In this document: piece after piece, positions 1-6,818 of the stretch
Layout of the letters: each line of letters begins with the position of its first letter
Position numbering within the stretch: the first letter of the stretch is position 1
Source: Gammaproteobacteria bacterium
GTDB taxonomy: Bacteria; Pseudomonadota; Gammaproteobacteria; Pseudomonadales; Azotimanducaceae
Length of the DNA: 7,735 nucleotides
Direction of reading: 5' to 3'
NCBI GenBank assembly: GCA_027295975.1
Contig: JAPUJX010000193.1
Location: forward strand, 1-7,735
Notes under the pieces: generated by a model
What the model was told of the DNA's origin: nothing
The model's database searches: none
The model's input: only the letters and a program-made list of their open reading frames with translations
Made by a program: the position numbers and the translations under genes

Positions 1-2
1 AG

Positions 3-602
3 GACGACATCATCTCCGACATCGTGCATGCGAAATTCGCAAACGAACGGCCTCTCGACACCCCGGAGATGTTGTCCATTATTCAACAGCTGCTCGTCGC
101 CGGCAACGAAACCACCACCAATTCGATTGCCGAAGCCGTGCTCCTGCTGATCCAGTACCCCGATCAACACGCGAAGCTCAAGGCCAATCCGGAGCTGGTG
201 AACAACCTGGTCGAAGAGGTCCTCAGATTGTCCACCCCAACGGCAAACATGTGGCGCGTCGTCACCAGAGACACGCAGATTCAGGGAGTGCCGGTGCCCG
301 CGGGAAGCATGTTGCAGATCCGCTTCTCGTCGGCCAACCGGGATGAAAGACTCTTCGACAACCCCCACCGGTTCGACGTCGAACGCGAGAACGCGAAGAA
401 AAACATCGCTTTCGGTTACGGAGTGCACATGTGCATCGGCGCCGCGCTCGCCCGCAAGGAACTCAACGTTGCGTTCCGGGTGATTCTCGAGCGAATGGAC
501 AACTTCGAACTGGCCTGCGCCGAGGATGAACTCTATTACGCACCCAACGTACTGCTGCGGGGTATGTCGCGATTACCGATCCGGTTCACCCCACGGGTGT
601 AA
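3..602 (+). CDS. Cytochrome P450, C-terminal half (5'-truncated by window edge)
   Basis: This is a heme-thiolate monooxygenase, which inserts one oxygen atom from O2 into an organic substrate using electrons from a ferredoxin or reductase partner. The frame is open to the left edge, so the gene begins outside the window; the GTG at 24 is an internal codon. About 200 of the usual ~400 residues of a soluble bacterial P450 are present. Visible landmarks, counting from the codon at 24, are the I-helix oxygen-activation motif AGNETT (26-31), the K-helix ExxR pair E65/R68, and the heme loop FGYGVHMCIG (130-139), whose Cys137 is the axial heme ligand. No transmembrane anchor is visible in this half, as expected for a cytosolic bacterial enzyme. 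It ends in TAA and converges on the ThuA-like gene with a 17-base gap and no obvious hairpin terminator. Family assignment is firm; the substrate cannot be read from this fragment. No ferredoxin gene lies in the window. Confidence 0.95.
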   Translation, partial: DDIISDIVHAKFANERPLDTPEMLSIIQQLLVAGNETTTNSIAEAVLLLIQYPDQHAKLKANPELVNNLVEEVLRLSTPTANMWRVVTRDTQIQGVPVPAGSMLQIRFSSANRDERLFDNPHRFDVERENAKKNIAFGYGVHMCIGAALARKELNVAFRVILERMDNFELACAEDELYYAPNVLLRGMSRLPIRFTPRV

Positions 603-619
603 CACGGCCGACAGCCCGG

Positions 620-1402
620 TCAACGATCGCTGACCCAGTTGATGGCATTACGTACCAGGCGCTGATAATGGGGGTTGGCATAAGCGACGGGATCATCCCC
701 ACATTGCAGGTAAACGATGCGACTGTTGCCATGAGTTTTGCTCCAACCGATGAGCTTTTGACCAGGGGGGTGTGACCAGCCCTCGTTGTCGAACATCTTC
801 CCTTCCCGGACGGCCTTGGCCGCCGAGTAGAAATTTTCCGCGACAAATTCGTAGTCACTCACCAGCAGGGGCTCGACCTCATCAACGAAAACCTCGAAGA
901 GATACAGCTCATCGGTGATGGCGAACGACGGTGGAATGCCATCGGTCACCGGATGTTCGGCAACGACGCTGACGTTGTGGGTCACGCCATGATGGTATCC
1001 CGAATCCTGCCGTTCCCGGCCTTTGAGAGACGCGGGCAGGTATAAAAAACGTCCGCCGACGATATCGGCGTAGCCGTCCCAGGCTGGCCACCCGGCGATG
1101 GCGTGATGCAGAAAAACGAAACCGTGGCCGGCTTCCAGGAGTTCGAGAAATTGCCGCCGGTAACGCTCCGGAGGCTCCAGAAATTTCGGGGGACCGCCGG
1201 GGGCAAACCGGATCCCGGGCATGTCGTACATCACAAACGCGTCGAACCGGTTGGCTTCCTCACGATTGAACAGTGCCTGGGCGGTCGGTTGCTCGACGTG
1301 GGTCCAGTCGACGCCGTCCATTTCATCGAAAATCTTGAAAAACGGTTCGCGTTCGAAGGGATGACCCTTGGTCACCAGCAATATCTGCAGCTCTGTTTTC
1401 AT
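620..1402 (-). CDS. ThuA-like domain protein
   Basis: A 260-residue protein with the ThuA-like fold, a class I glutamine amidotransferase-like fold named after a trehalose-utilisation protein; biochemical activity is mostly unproven across the family. Features seen: an N-terminal beta strand and loop (LLVTKGH, 8-14), the YDMPG turn (59-63), a FLHHAIAGW segment (97-105) followed by YADIVGGRF (111-119), the DELYLF strand (164-169), and a C-terminal GWSKTHGNSRIVYLQCG block (219-235). Cys234 lies in this last block and is not placed like an amidotransferase nucleophile, so I do not predict glutamine hydrolysis. No signal peptide is evident, so it is probably cytosolic. The length is normal for a single-domain member. 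The ATG at 1402 has an AAAGG only 3 bases upstream and a GGAG about 13 bases upstream, so the ribosome site is modest. It stands alone on this strand, convergent with the P450 and divergent from the amidohydrolase remnant. Many relatives sit near sugar or steroid-like catabolism genes, but the role here is unknown. Confidence 0.85.
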   Translation of the reverse strand: MKTELQILLVTKGHPFEREPFFKIFDEMDGVDWTHVEQPTAQALFNREEANRFDAFVMYDMPGIRFAPGGPPKFLEPPERYRRQFLELLEAGHGFVFLHHAIAGWPAWDGYADIVGGRFLYLPASLKGRERQDSGYHHGVTHNVSVVAEHPVTDGIPPSFAITDELYLFEVFVDEVEPLLVSDYEFVAENFYSAAKAVREGKMFDNEGWSHPPGQKLIGWSKTHGNSRIVYLQCGDDPVAYANPHYQRLVRNAINWVSDR

Positions 1403-1442
1403 CTGCCTTTCGTCTCTCCACCACGGTAAGATACTACGTTAG

Positions 1443-1643
1443 CAACGCTATGGCTGCGAAATGGATGCGATTCATGCGGCAACGGTAGCCTCCTCCCATA
1501 TGCTTGCGCTAGCGGAGGAACTCGGGACCATTGAACCCGGAAAAATTGCCGACCGCCTAGGAGTTTCAGGCAACCCGCTACAGGATATCACCGCGCTGGA
1601 AAACGTGGCGGTGGTGATCAAGGACGGAAAACTGGTTCGCTGA
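1443..1643 (+). pseudogene. Amidohydrolase C-terminal remnant
   Basis: From the ATG at 1461 the frame encodes 60 residues that read as the C-terminal end of an imidazolonepropionase/prolidase-type metal-dependent amidohydrolase. It has the helix MDAIHAATVASSHMLAL (1-17), the LGTIEPGKIAD turn (21-31), the SGNPLQDI strand (36-43) and the closing VVIKDGKLVR (51-60). In intact relatives this part closes the small beta domain after a barrel of 300 or more residues carrying the HxH and other metal ligands; none of that is present. The frame is closed by TAG at 1440-1442, so homology can begin no earlier than about 1443. The ThuA gene on the other strand starts at 1402 and leaves no room for the rest. 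No ribosome site precedes the ATG. In the GKIAD segment the following residues (RLG) replace the hydrophobic run usual in intact enzymes, which fits decay. I interpret it as a deletion remnant. A translated 60-residue peptide cannot be excluded but could not be an enzyme of this family. Confidence 0.75.
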
Positions 1644-1732
1644 CGACATCGTGCCTGGGCTAAATCCAGTATCAGTCAACATGTTATTAGCTGAACAATA
1701 GGTTACCTTCAACGTCTTACGAGGGGAATGAG

Positions 1733-1756
1733 TTCGCGGGGCTGTTCGCCCGCGAA
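1733..1756 (+). repeat. Perfect 8-bp inverted repeat (hairpin) in MFS leader
   Basis: TTCGCGGG (1733-1740) and CCCGCGAA (1749-1756) are exact reverse complements separated by the 8-base loop GCTGTTCG. In RNA this would form a stable GC-rich stem. It lies between a GAGGGG purine run (1721-1726) and the ATG at 1767, the start preferred for the transporter; if translation began at the ATG at 1728 instead, the hairpin would be inside the coding region. No run of T follows, so it is not a classical intrinsic terminator. It may be a translational control element, a mobile-repeat scar or chance. Confidence 0.6.
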
Positions 1757-1766
1757 ACAAACAATC

Positions 1767-3062
1767 ATGAGCGAAGCAGTCGCCGCAGAGCGCCAAACGG
1801 GCGATCTCTACCGCTGGTATGTCCTGTCCATACTGGTGGTCGTCTACGTTTTCAACTTCATCGACCGTTCGATTCTCGGAATTCTGCTGGAACCGATCAA
1901 ACAGGAACTCGGCGCATCGGATACCGCGATGGGTTTTCTCGGGGGTATCGCGTTCGCAGCCTTTTATACGGTCCTTGGCATTCCAATCGCACGGATGGCC
2001 GACAAAGGCGTACGGCGAAACGTCATCGCTACCTGCCTCGCGATCTGGAGTATCGCGACGGCGTTGTGCGGACTTGCCCAGAACTTCGTTCAGCTTTTAT
2101 TCGCCCGCATGGGTGTTGCGGTGGGGGAAGCGGGTGGCAGCCCCCCTTCACACTCCATGATTTCCGACATGTTCCCGGCCGATAAACGTGCAACGGCACT
2201 TGCCATCTACGCGCTTGGTATCCCCATCGGCTCCATGATCGGCAACCTGGGCGGCGGCTGGATAAACGAATTCTTCGATTGGCGCACCGCTTTTTTCGTC
2301 GTCGGTCTACCGGGGGTGGCATTGGCGTTGTTCGTTCGATTTACCGTCCGGGAACCAGCGCGCGGTGTCGCCGAAGGCATAGCGGTGAAGCAGGAAGCTC
2401 CCCCGGTGATGTTGGTGTTGAAACATCTCTGGAGTCTGAAAAGCTTCCGTTATATGTCCGTTGCCGGTTCTTTTCACGCCTTCGTCGGTTACGGCGTCGC
2501 CCTCTGGATACCAGCGATGTTCAGCCGCTCCCACGGCATGTCGACGGGAGAGATGGGCACCGCACTGTTTTATCTCGGTTTTGCGTCCATCGCCGGTACC
2601 TTACTCGGCGGATGGCTCGGTGATCGCTACGGCGCCAAAGACGCACGCTGGTATATGTGGATCCCGGGAATTGCAACGTTGGCGGCGCTGCCGTTTTCGT
2701 TGTTTGCCTACGTCTGGAACGAGCCGTACGTGGCGTTGTGGGGTCTGGTCATACCTTATTTACTCGGTGCCTACTGGCTTGCACCCACCTTCTCCATGAC
2801 CCAGGGTCTGGTGGGCTTGCGCATGCGCGCCCTCGCTTCCGGGATACTCCTGTTCGTTATCAATATCTTCGGCATGGGTATCGGTCCACAATTTACCGGT
2901 ATCCTTTCCGACGTTTTTCAGGCTACCACGGATCTCGGCGCCGATTCGTTACGCTGGGCTTTGGTGGTCAGCCTGGTCTTCAACCTGTTTGCGGCAATTT
3001 TGTATTGGTTCGCGGCACGTACGTTACGTGAGGACCTGGAGGCAGCAAAAGCACTGGGGTAG
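1767..3062 (+). CDS. MFS transporter, Spinster-like family
   Basis: A secondary transporter of the inner membrane with 12 predicted helices, 431 residues from the ATG at 1767. Counting from that ATG, helix 1 (18-38) carries FNFIDRSILGIL. The loop 2-3 signature is GIPIARMADKGVRRN (71-85), a version of MFS motif A. Helix 4 to 5 contains RMGVAVGEAGGSPPSHSMISD (114-134), with the Glu121-Ala-Gly turn typical of Spinster-like carriers, and DWRTAF (171-176) precedes helix 6. A central cytosolic loop lies around 190-225. The second half repeats the pattern, including GGWLGDRYGAKDAR (281-294). Start choice: the only in-frame starts after the TGA at 1692 are ATG 1728 and ATG 1767. GAGGGG is just one base from 1728, too close for normal use, and the 13 extra residues are not membrane-protein-like, so 1767 is preferred, although it lacks a clear ribosome site. 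Substrate unknown; relatives are often beside catabolic genes for aromatic or terpenoid-type compounds. Confidence 0.9.
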   Translation: MSEAVAAERQTGDLYRWYVLSILVVVYVFNFIDRSILGILLEPIKQELGASDTAMGFLGGIAFAAFYTVLGIPIARMADKGVRRNVIATCLAIWSIATALCGLAQNFVQLLFARMGVAVGEAGGSPPSHSMISDMFPADKRATALAIYALGIPIGSMIGNLGGGWINEFFDWRTAFFVVGLPGVALALFVRFTVREPARGVAEGIAVKQEAPPVMLVLKHLWSLKSFRYMSVAGSFHAFVGYGVALWIPAMFSRSHGMSTGEMGTALFYLGFASIAGTLLGGWLGDRYGAKDARWYMWIPGIATLAALPFSLFAYVWNEPYVALWGLVIPYLLGAYWLAPTFSMTQGLVGLRMRALASGILLFVINIFGMGIGPQFTGILSDVFQATTDLGADSLRWALVVSLVFNLFAAILYWFAARTLREDLEAAKALG

Positions 3063-3107
3063 TCGATTCTCTCGAGGGAGGAGTTACCCCGAAGCCACCA
3101 GACCCGG

Positions 3108-4739
3108 TTACCGCCGAGGCAGTTGGTAGCCAACCGATTCCCGATCCCAGGTATGTTCGGAAACACCCAACTTGCGCAGGGGTTCCTTCTGAATCTTACC
3201 GGTCGCCGTTTTCGATAGTTCCTTCACGGCTTCCACAAACCGCGGCACGGCAAATCGCGGCATGTGTTCCGCGCAGTAGTTCAACAACGCGACGTTATCG
3301 ATGTCGACACCATCTTCGGTCACGATGATGGCTTTGACCTCATCCTCGCCACCGGCGTCATCCACGCGAATACCCACAACCGCACTCTCGATAACCTCGG
3401 GATGTTCATTCAGGACCTGTTCGATCTCGAACGAGGAGATGTTCTCGCCGCGGCGGCGGATGCGGTCGCGAATGCGGTCGACAAAATAGAGACGACCCCG
3501 TTCGTCAAAGCGGCCCGCATCACCGGTATGAAACCAGAGGTTCCGCCAGGTCTCGACGGTCTTTTCCGGCATGCGAAAGTAGCCCTGACTGAAGCAGAAA
3601 GGTTCTTTGGGTCGAACGACGATCTCACCAATCTCGCCGGGAGATACCACCAGGTCTGTTTCGGCATCGACGATTTGAACTTCGAAAAAATCATCGGCGA
3701 TCTTTCCCGCCAGACCAGGCGTTAAGGGGTCGTCATCCGAGGTGTAACAGATCAAGTTGATTTCGGTCATCCCATACCCCTGAAAGAACTTGATACCAAA
3801 ACGTTCCTCAAACGCACTGCCCCAATCCGCGGCAATGGGCACGGCGAGAATACGGCTGAGCCGATGGTCGCGGTCGTGTTCCGTTTCAGCCGTGCGGAAA
3901 ATGAATTCGGGCATGACGCCGAGTGCGTTTGTTACCGTCGCCTCGCATGAGCGTATGTCGTCGAGCCAGCGGTTCGGGCTGAACCGCTCGATACAATAGA
4001 CGCGACCGCCGGAGATCCACGAACTCACCACCTGCAGCAACAACCCCATGGTGTGAAACAGGGGCATACAAACGTATTGACAATCCGCGGCCGTCATCGA
4101 CAACCTTTCAACCAGGCGCCGGCCGAACAGGTAACAGTGGGCATGTGGCATCAATACTCCCTTCGCGGGTCCCGTTGTCCCGGAGGTATAGATGATGCAG
4201 GCAATGTCCTCGGGACCCGGTTCGACCAGCACATCGTCGTCCAGCACCGGAACCGACAGCGAAAGGGCTTCGAAAGTCATGGAGGGGGAGCCCGAGAGAA
4301 CGGATGGAAGAACTCCGGCAACGTCTCCCGCCACGCAAATCGTGGCCGAGAGGTTGGCGGTTCCGCCTTCTATGCCCGCAAAGGCATTTATCAGGCCTGC
4401 GTCGACAAAAACCACACGCGGCTCGGTGTTAGTCAGCTGATGTTGGAGGAAGGCGCCTTTCAGCTCGGTATTCACGGGTACAAAAATGGCGCCCAACTTC
4501 ATGGTTGCGAGCATGGCGAGCATGAATTCGGCGCGATTCTTGAGCAACGCAAACACCCGGTCTCCCGGAACAACCCCCAGACCCGCAAGATTCAAAGCGA
4601 GGTTGTCACTGTCGGTGTCGAGACCGGCAAAGGTCAGGCGGGTGCCCTGCTCAAATCTGATGAACTCGGAATCGCCGAGGGAGTCCGCCTGGCGGCGTGC
4701 CAGACCCACCAGCGTCCATGATGACTTATCCAGCGGCAT
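3108..4739 (-). CDS. AMP-forming acyl-CoA synthetase (ANL superfamily)
   Basis: This protein activates a carboxylic acid with ATP to an acyl-AMP and then to an acyl-CoA thioester in the cytosol. Its 543 residues contain the full set of ANL motifs: the phosphate loop YTSGTTGPAKG (184-194), GYGMTE (321-326), HTGD (405-408), the hinge and DRIRRRGENIS segment (425-435), and TATGKIQK near the C-terminus (511-518), whose Lys515 is the expected adenylation-step lysine. The length and the C-terminal WDRE tail resemble ligases annotated as crotonobetaine/carnitine-CoA-like or fatty-acid-CoA-like, but the substrate cannot be read. Start choice: a GTG at 4757 would add six residues, but GGGGGAG (4749-4755) sits 9 bases before the ATG at 4739 and falls inside that extension, so 4739 is preferred. 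It follows the binding-protein gene by 36 bases on the same strand and is very likely cotranscribed with it. It converges with the MFS gene; the 45-base gap shows no T-tailed hairpin. Confidence 0.93.
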   Translation of the reverse strand: MPLDKSSWTLVGLARRQADSLGDSEFIRFEQGTRLTFAGLDTDSDNLALNLAGLGVVPGDRVFALLKNRAEFMLAMLATMKLGAIFVPVNTELKGAFLQHQLTNTEPRVVFVDAGLINAFAGIEGGTANLSATICVAGDVAGVLPSVLSGSPSMTFEALSLSVPVLDDDVLVEPGPEDIACIIYTSGTTGPAKGVLMPHAHCYLFGRRLVERLSMTAADCQYVCMPLFHTMGLLLQVVSSWISGGRVYCIERFSPNRWLDDIRSCEATVTNALGVMPEFIFRTAETEHDRDHRLSRILAVPIAADWGSAFEERFGIKFFQGYGMTEINLICYTSDDDPLTPGLAGKIADDFFEVQIVDAETDLVVSPGEIGEIVVRPKEPFCFSQGYFRMPEKTVETWRNLWFHTGDAGRFDERGRLYFVDRIRDRIRRRGENISSFEIEQVLNEHPEVIESAVVGIRVDDAGGEDEVKAIIVTEDGVDIDNVALLNYCAEHMPRFAVPRFVEAVKELSKTATGKIQKEPLRKLGVSEHTWDRESVGYQLPRR

Positions 4740-4748
4740 GGTCCCAAT

Positions 4749-4755
4749 CTCCCCC
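4749..4755 (-). promoter_or_regulatory. Ribosome binding site for acyl-CoA synthetase
   Basis: GGGGGAG on the minus strand lies 9 bases before the ATG at 4739 and decides that start over the upstream in-frame GTG at 4757, which would place this site inside the coding region. Confidence 0.6.
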
Positions 4756-4775
4756 ACGGTTACCCAATCATCGGC

Positions 4776-5987
4776 TCAATAGCTGATGGATTGCTCCAGT
4801 TTGACCCAACGGCCGTCCTGGACCTGAGACAGCACGGACTCCGTCGCGCCGCTGTGTTTGGTGGCGGAAAAAGAAACGCTGTATCCGAAAATATCGTGGT
4901 ACTCGGTAATACCTTCCACCGCGGCGAGTAGACTATCCACCGTTAAGTCCCTACCCGCTGCTTCAAGCGCGATGACGGCCAGATCGGCTCCTCGATAACC
5001 CTCCATCGCGGGCAGATCCGGCTCGACATCGTAACGGGCGACATAATCGTCCCACCAGCTTCTTACTTCCGGCGACATCTCGTCGTCCGCGTACAGTTTG
5101 GCAATATGGACAAACGCGTAATAACCTTCTCCGCTCTCCTGGTCGGCGATAACCTGACCGTACGCGGCATTGTTACCAACCCAGGCAACACCCTCCCAAC
5201 CCATCTTGCGTGCCGTTTCCAGCACTAGAATGGTATCCCGATGCACCGTACCCATCAGCACGAGATCACAATCTGCTTTGCGCAATCGCAATATTGCAGC
5301 GGTGAACTCGCTTTCCGTCGGTTTGTGGGCAGAAACTCCAGCGAGGGGCAACCCCATCGATTCGAGCTGATCTTCGACACCTTCCAGGATCTCCTGGCCG
5401 TAGTCGGTATCCTGATAGATGGCACAGACGGCTTTTTTGCCTTTCTCCTCGATGAAATATTTTACCGCGGCTCGCATCTCGTCGTAATAGATCCCGCGTT
5501 GCGTGAACTTCATCGGATGCCGAGGTTCAACCATGGAACGCGCTCCGGAGATGGGAAACAGGTTCGGTACGTTGGCGTCGAATTGCTGAGTCATCAGAGC
5601 GTTGTTCATGGGTGTACCCAACCCCAACACCATCGCGAAAATTTCGTCCCGGTTGATCAGCTTGTTTACCGCTTGAATGGACCTTGGTACCTGATATTGG
5701 GTGTCCTCGACGATGAAGCGGATTTTGCGGCCGTGTATCCCACCCTCGTCGTTCGCTCGATCGAAACGCAGCCGCGCCCCGTTGGTAGCCCCAACCCCCC
5801 AGATTGCAACCGGACCGGAAAGATCCGTGTGGTTGCCGAGTACTATTTCATCGTCCGTGACACCGCGTACGTATGCGGTTGTCTGCTCTGTGGTCTCTTC
5901 TTTACCGGCCGGGTCGGCAGCCTGCTCGCTACCGGACCCACAACCACCCAACAGCACAAACGCCAACGCAACGCTCAAGAATTTCAT
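4776..5987 (-). CDS. ABC transporter substrate-binding lipoprotein (branched-chain amino acid / LivJ type)
   Basis: A 403-residue periplasmic binding protein of the type I fold used by branched-chain amino acid, urea, amide and aromatic-acid ABC importers. The N-terminus is a lipoprotein signal: positive residue K2, hydrophobic core, lipobox LGGC with Cys16 as the lipidation site, then a Ser/Glu/Thr-rich linker to about 38. The mature domain opens with EIVLGNHTDLSGPVAIWG (47-64), followed by a GGIHGRKI segment (82-89), the typical entry to the first lobe in this family. The hinge and second lobe contain YQDTDYGQEI (191-200) and MEGYRGADLAVIALEAAG (328-345). The ATG at 5987 has a near-ideal GGAGGGG 5 bases upstream. 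The gene leads a two-gene unit with the acyl-CoA synthetase. No permease or ATPase gene is in the window, so the rest of the importer must lie elsewhere or the protein may serve another purpose. The ligand is probably a small acid or amide, by inference from the ligase neighbour. Confidence 0.9.
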   Translation of the reverse strand: MKFLSVALAFVLLGGCGSGSEQAADPAGKEETTEQTTAYVRGVTDDEIVLGNHTDLSGPVAIWGVGATNGARLRFDRANDEGGIHGRKIRFIVEDTQYQVPRSIQAVNKLINRDEIFAMVLGLGTPMNNALMTQQFDANVPNLFPISGARSMVEPRHPMKFTQRGIYYDEMRAAVKYFIEEKGKKAVCAIYQDTDYGQEILEGVEDQLESMGLPLAGVSAHKPTESEFTAAILRLRKADCDLVLMGTVHRDTILVLETARKMGWEGVAWVGNNAAYGQVIADQESGEGYYAFVHIAKLYADDEMSPEVRSWWDDYVARYDVEPDLPAMEGYRGADLAVIALEAAGRDLTVDSLLAAVEGITEYHDIFGYSVSFSATKHSGATESVLSQVQDGRWVKLEQSISY

Positions 5988-6137
5988 ACCGTCCCCTCCA
6001 GGAAATTGCTCAACTCCGTCGATTCTAACGGGATTTTCAACTCGGATGTAGCTCTGGCGGCGACATCAATCCGAAGTAGACCCGCTGATCAGGACGACTG
6101 ACACCCCCAGTTGCGATAATCTTGAGTCTCGAACTTC
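5988..6137 (-). other. 150-base spacer, probable promoter region of the binding-protein/ligase unit
   Basis: This is the longest gap within the minus-strand block and the likeliest place for a new promoter. On the minus strand there is a TAGAAT hexamer (6022-6027), one mismatch from the sigma-70 -10 consensus and 34 bases before the ATG at 5987, but no good -35 hexamer at 17 bases from it; a TTGAAA lies too close. An 8-bp palindrome CTGATCAG sits at 6085-6092 and could be an operator half or chance. No T-tailed hairpin ends the upstream unit. The reading is tentative. Confidence 0.3.
5993..5999 (-). promoter_or_regulatory. Strong ribosome binding site for substrate-binding protein
   Basis: GGAGGGG on the minus strand ends 5 bases before the ATG at 5987. 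It is one of the two best Shine-Dalgarno matches in the window and suggests good expression of the lipoprotein. Confidence 0.7.
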
Positions 6138-6797
6138 TCAACCTCGGTCTTCACTGGTTTTTGCTCTTTCGGGCAATTTGCAAAGCCGCTTCATTTTCGT
6201 ATTCCCAAAACCCGGATAGTCCCACTGGTAAACACCGTCTTCGATGTATCGCGAAACGACATGTGGCCCACCGAGCGCATAAAACTCGAGTTTCCCGTTT
6301 TTCCACGCCGTGGTTGCGGAGGTACGCAGACACAAACTAAACGGGCCAAACCTGAACGGGCTCACGTCATTCGATGCACCAGACAGACTGTCGTCGGTGG
6401 TCATGTCGTGAATTAAGCCACTCGAAGTAACAACGATGCGATTACCACATTGCTCAACCCGTTCTACATGGTTTGCGCGTCCGCTTGTGCCCACCGCCTC
6501 CCACAAGCCACGTAAATCCTGTGAGCCCTCGGTCAGCGGTTCCGTACAGCCTTTCAGGATGGGTTGAGGGAATCTGGTGTAACCACAACCGGGTGTGTGT
6601 CCCTGTGGAATGTCGTTGGCCATCAAACCCGATCCATCGAGGATGGGTAAGTCGCAATAATCTATCTCGGAGCTATCACCTTCAAACACCCACGCCGGGG
6701 TATGGTCGATCGGGCGCGGATATAACCACATGGTGACGAATAACAAAACAGGTATGGAGACAATGACACCTGAGGTGATGAGTATTTTTCTTATCAT
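6138..6797 (-). CDS. Membrane-anchored six-cysteine protein of unknown function
   Basis: A 219-residue protein that I do not recognise as a named family. One hydrophobic segment (about 5-25, after the basic start MIRK) acts as an uncleaved anchor or signal, so the rest should lie in the periplasm. The body has six cysteines at 48, 71, 84, 117, 156 and 206, enough for three disulfides. The region 94-206 alternates short strands and turns (DLRGLWEAVG, RVEQCGNRIVV, GLIHDM, LEFYALGGPHVVSRYI, QWDYPGF), which looks like a small beta-barrel or lipocalin-like sheet; this is a reading of pattern, not a family match. No CXXCH or metal-binding cluster is present. The ATG at 6797 has GAGGAG 7 bases upstream. 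It follows the cytochrome c gene by 21 bases on the same strand, so it is probably cotranscribed with the dehydrogenase and cytochrome and may assist them in the periplasm. That the frame is a real gene is well supported; its function is open. Confidence 0.8.
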   Translation of the reverse strand: MIRKILITSGVIVSIPVLLFVTMWLYPRPIDHTPAWVFEGDSSEIDYCDLPILDGSGLMANDIPQGHTPGCGYTRFPQPILKGCTEPLTEGSQDLRGLWEAVGTSGRANHVERVEQCGNRIVVTSSGLIHDMTTDDSLSGASNDVSPFRFGPFSLCLRTSATTAWKNGKLEFYALGGPHVVSRYIEDGVYQWDYPGFGNTKMKRLCKLPERAKTSEDRG

Positions 6798-6804
6798 GAT
6801 CTGG

Positions 6805-6810
6805 CTCCTC
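6805..6810 (-). promoter_or_regulatory. Ribosome binding site for the six-cysteine protein
   Basis: GAGGAG on the minus strand lies 7 bases before the ATG at 6797, inside the 21-base gap after the cytochrome gene. It supports both the start and the reality of this otherwise unrecognised gene. Confidence 0.65.
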
Positions 6811-6818
6811 GACTCAAT

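Noticed and set aside
1103..1429. Plus-strand open frame of 108 codons opposite the ThuA-like gene
   Set aside because: It overlaps the start and body of the better supported minus-strand gene and shows no motif or ribosome site.
1644..1727. Sigma-70 promoter for the MFS gene
   Set aside because: The gap is AT-richer than its surroundings, but I could not find a convincing -35/-10 pair at proper spacing.
1578..1796. Minus-strand open frame between the amidohydrolase remnant and the MFS gene
   Set aside because: It overlaps both the remnant and the MFS leader, has no ribosome site, and its translation resembles no protein family.
3063..3134. Possible bidirectional terminator between the MFS and acyl-CoA synthetase genes
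   Set aside because: The only neat stem (GTTGG-TAG-CCAAC, 3122-3134) is 5 bp, lies inside the synthetase coding end and has no T run; the gap itself has no stable hairpin.
4053..4721. Plus-strand open frame of 222 codons opposite the acyl-CoA synthetase
   Set aside because: It is antisense to a ligase with all conserved ANL motifs, and its translation has low-complexity, non-domain-like character.
6043..6070. Weak inverted repeat (GATGT ... ACATC) in the spacer upstream of the binding-protein gene
   Set aside because: Only five paired bases around a 13-base loop; not distinguishable from chance.
5241..6101. Long plus-strand open frame (286 codons) opposite the binding-protein gene
   Set aside because: It lies almost entirely antisense to a gene with clear lipobox and family motifs, has no ribosome site and shows no recognisable domain. 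It is a shadow of GC-rich coding DNA.
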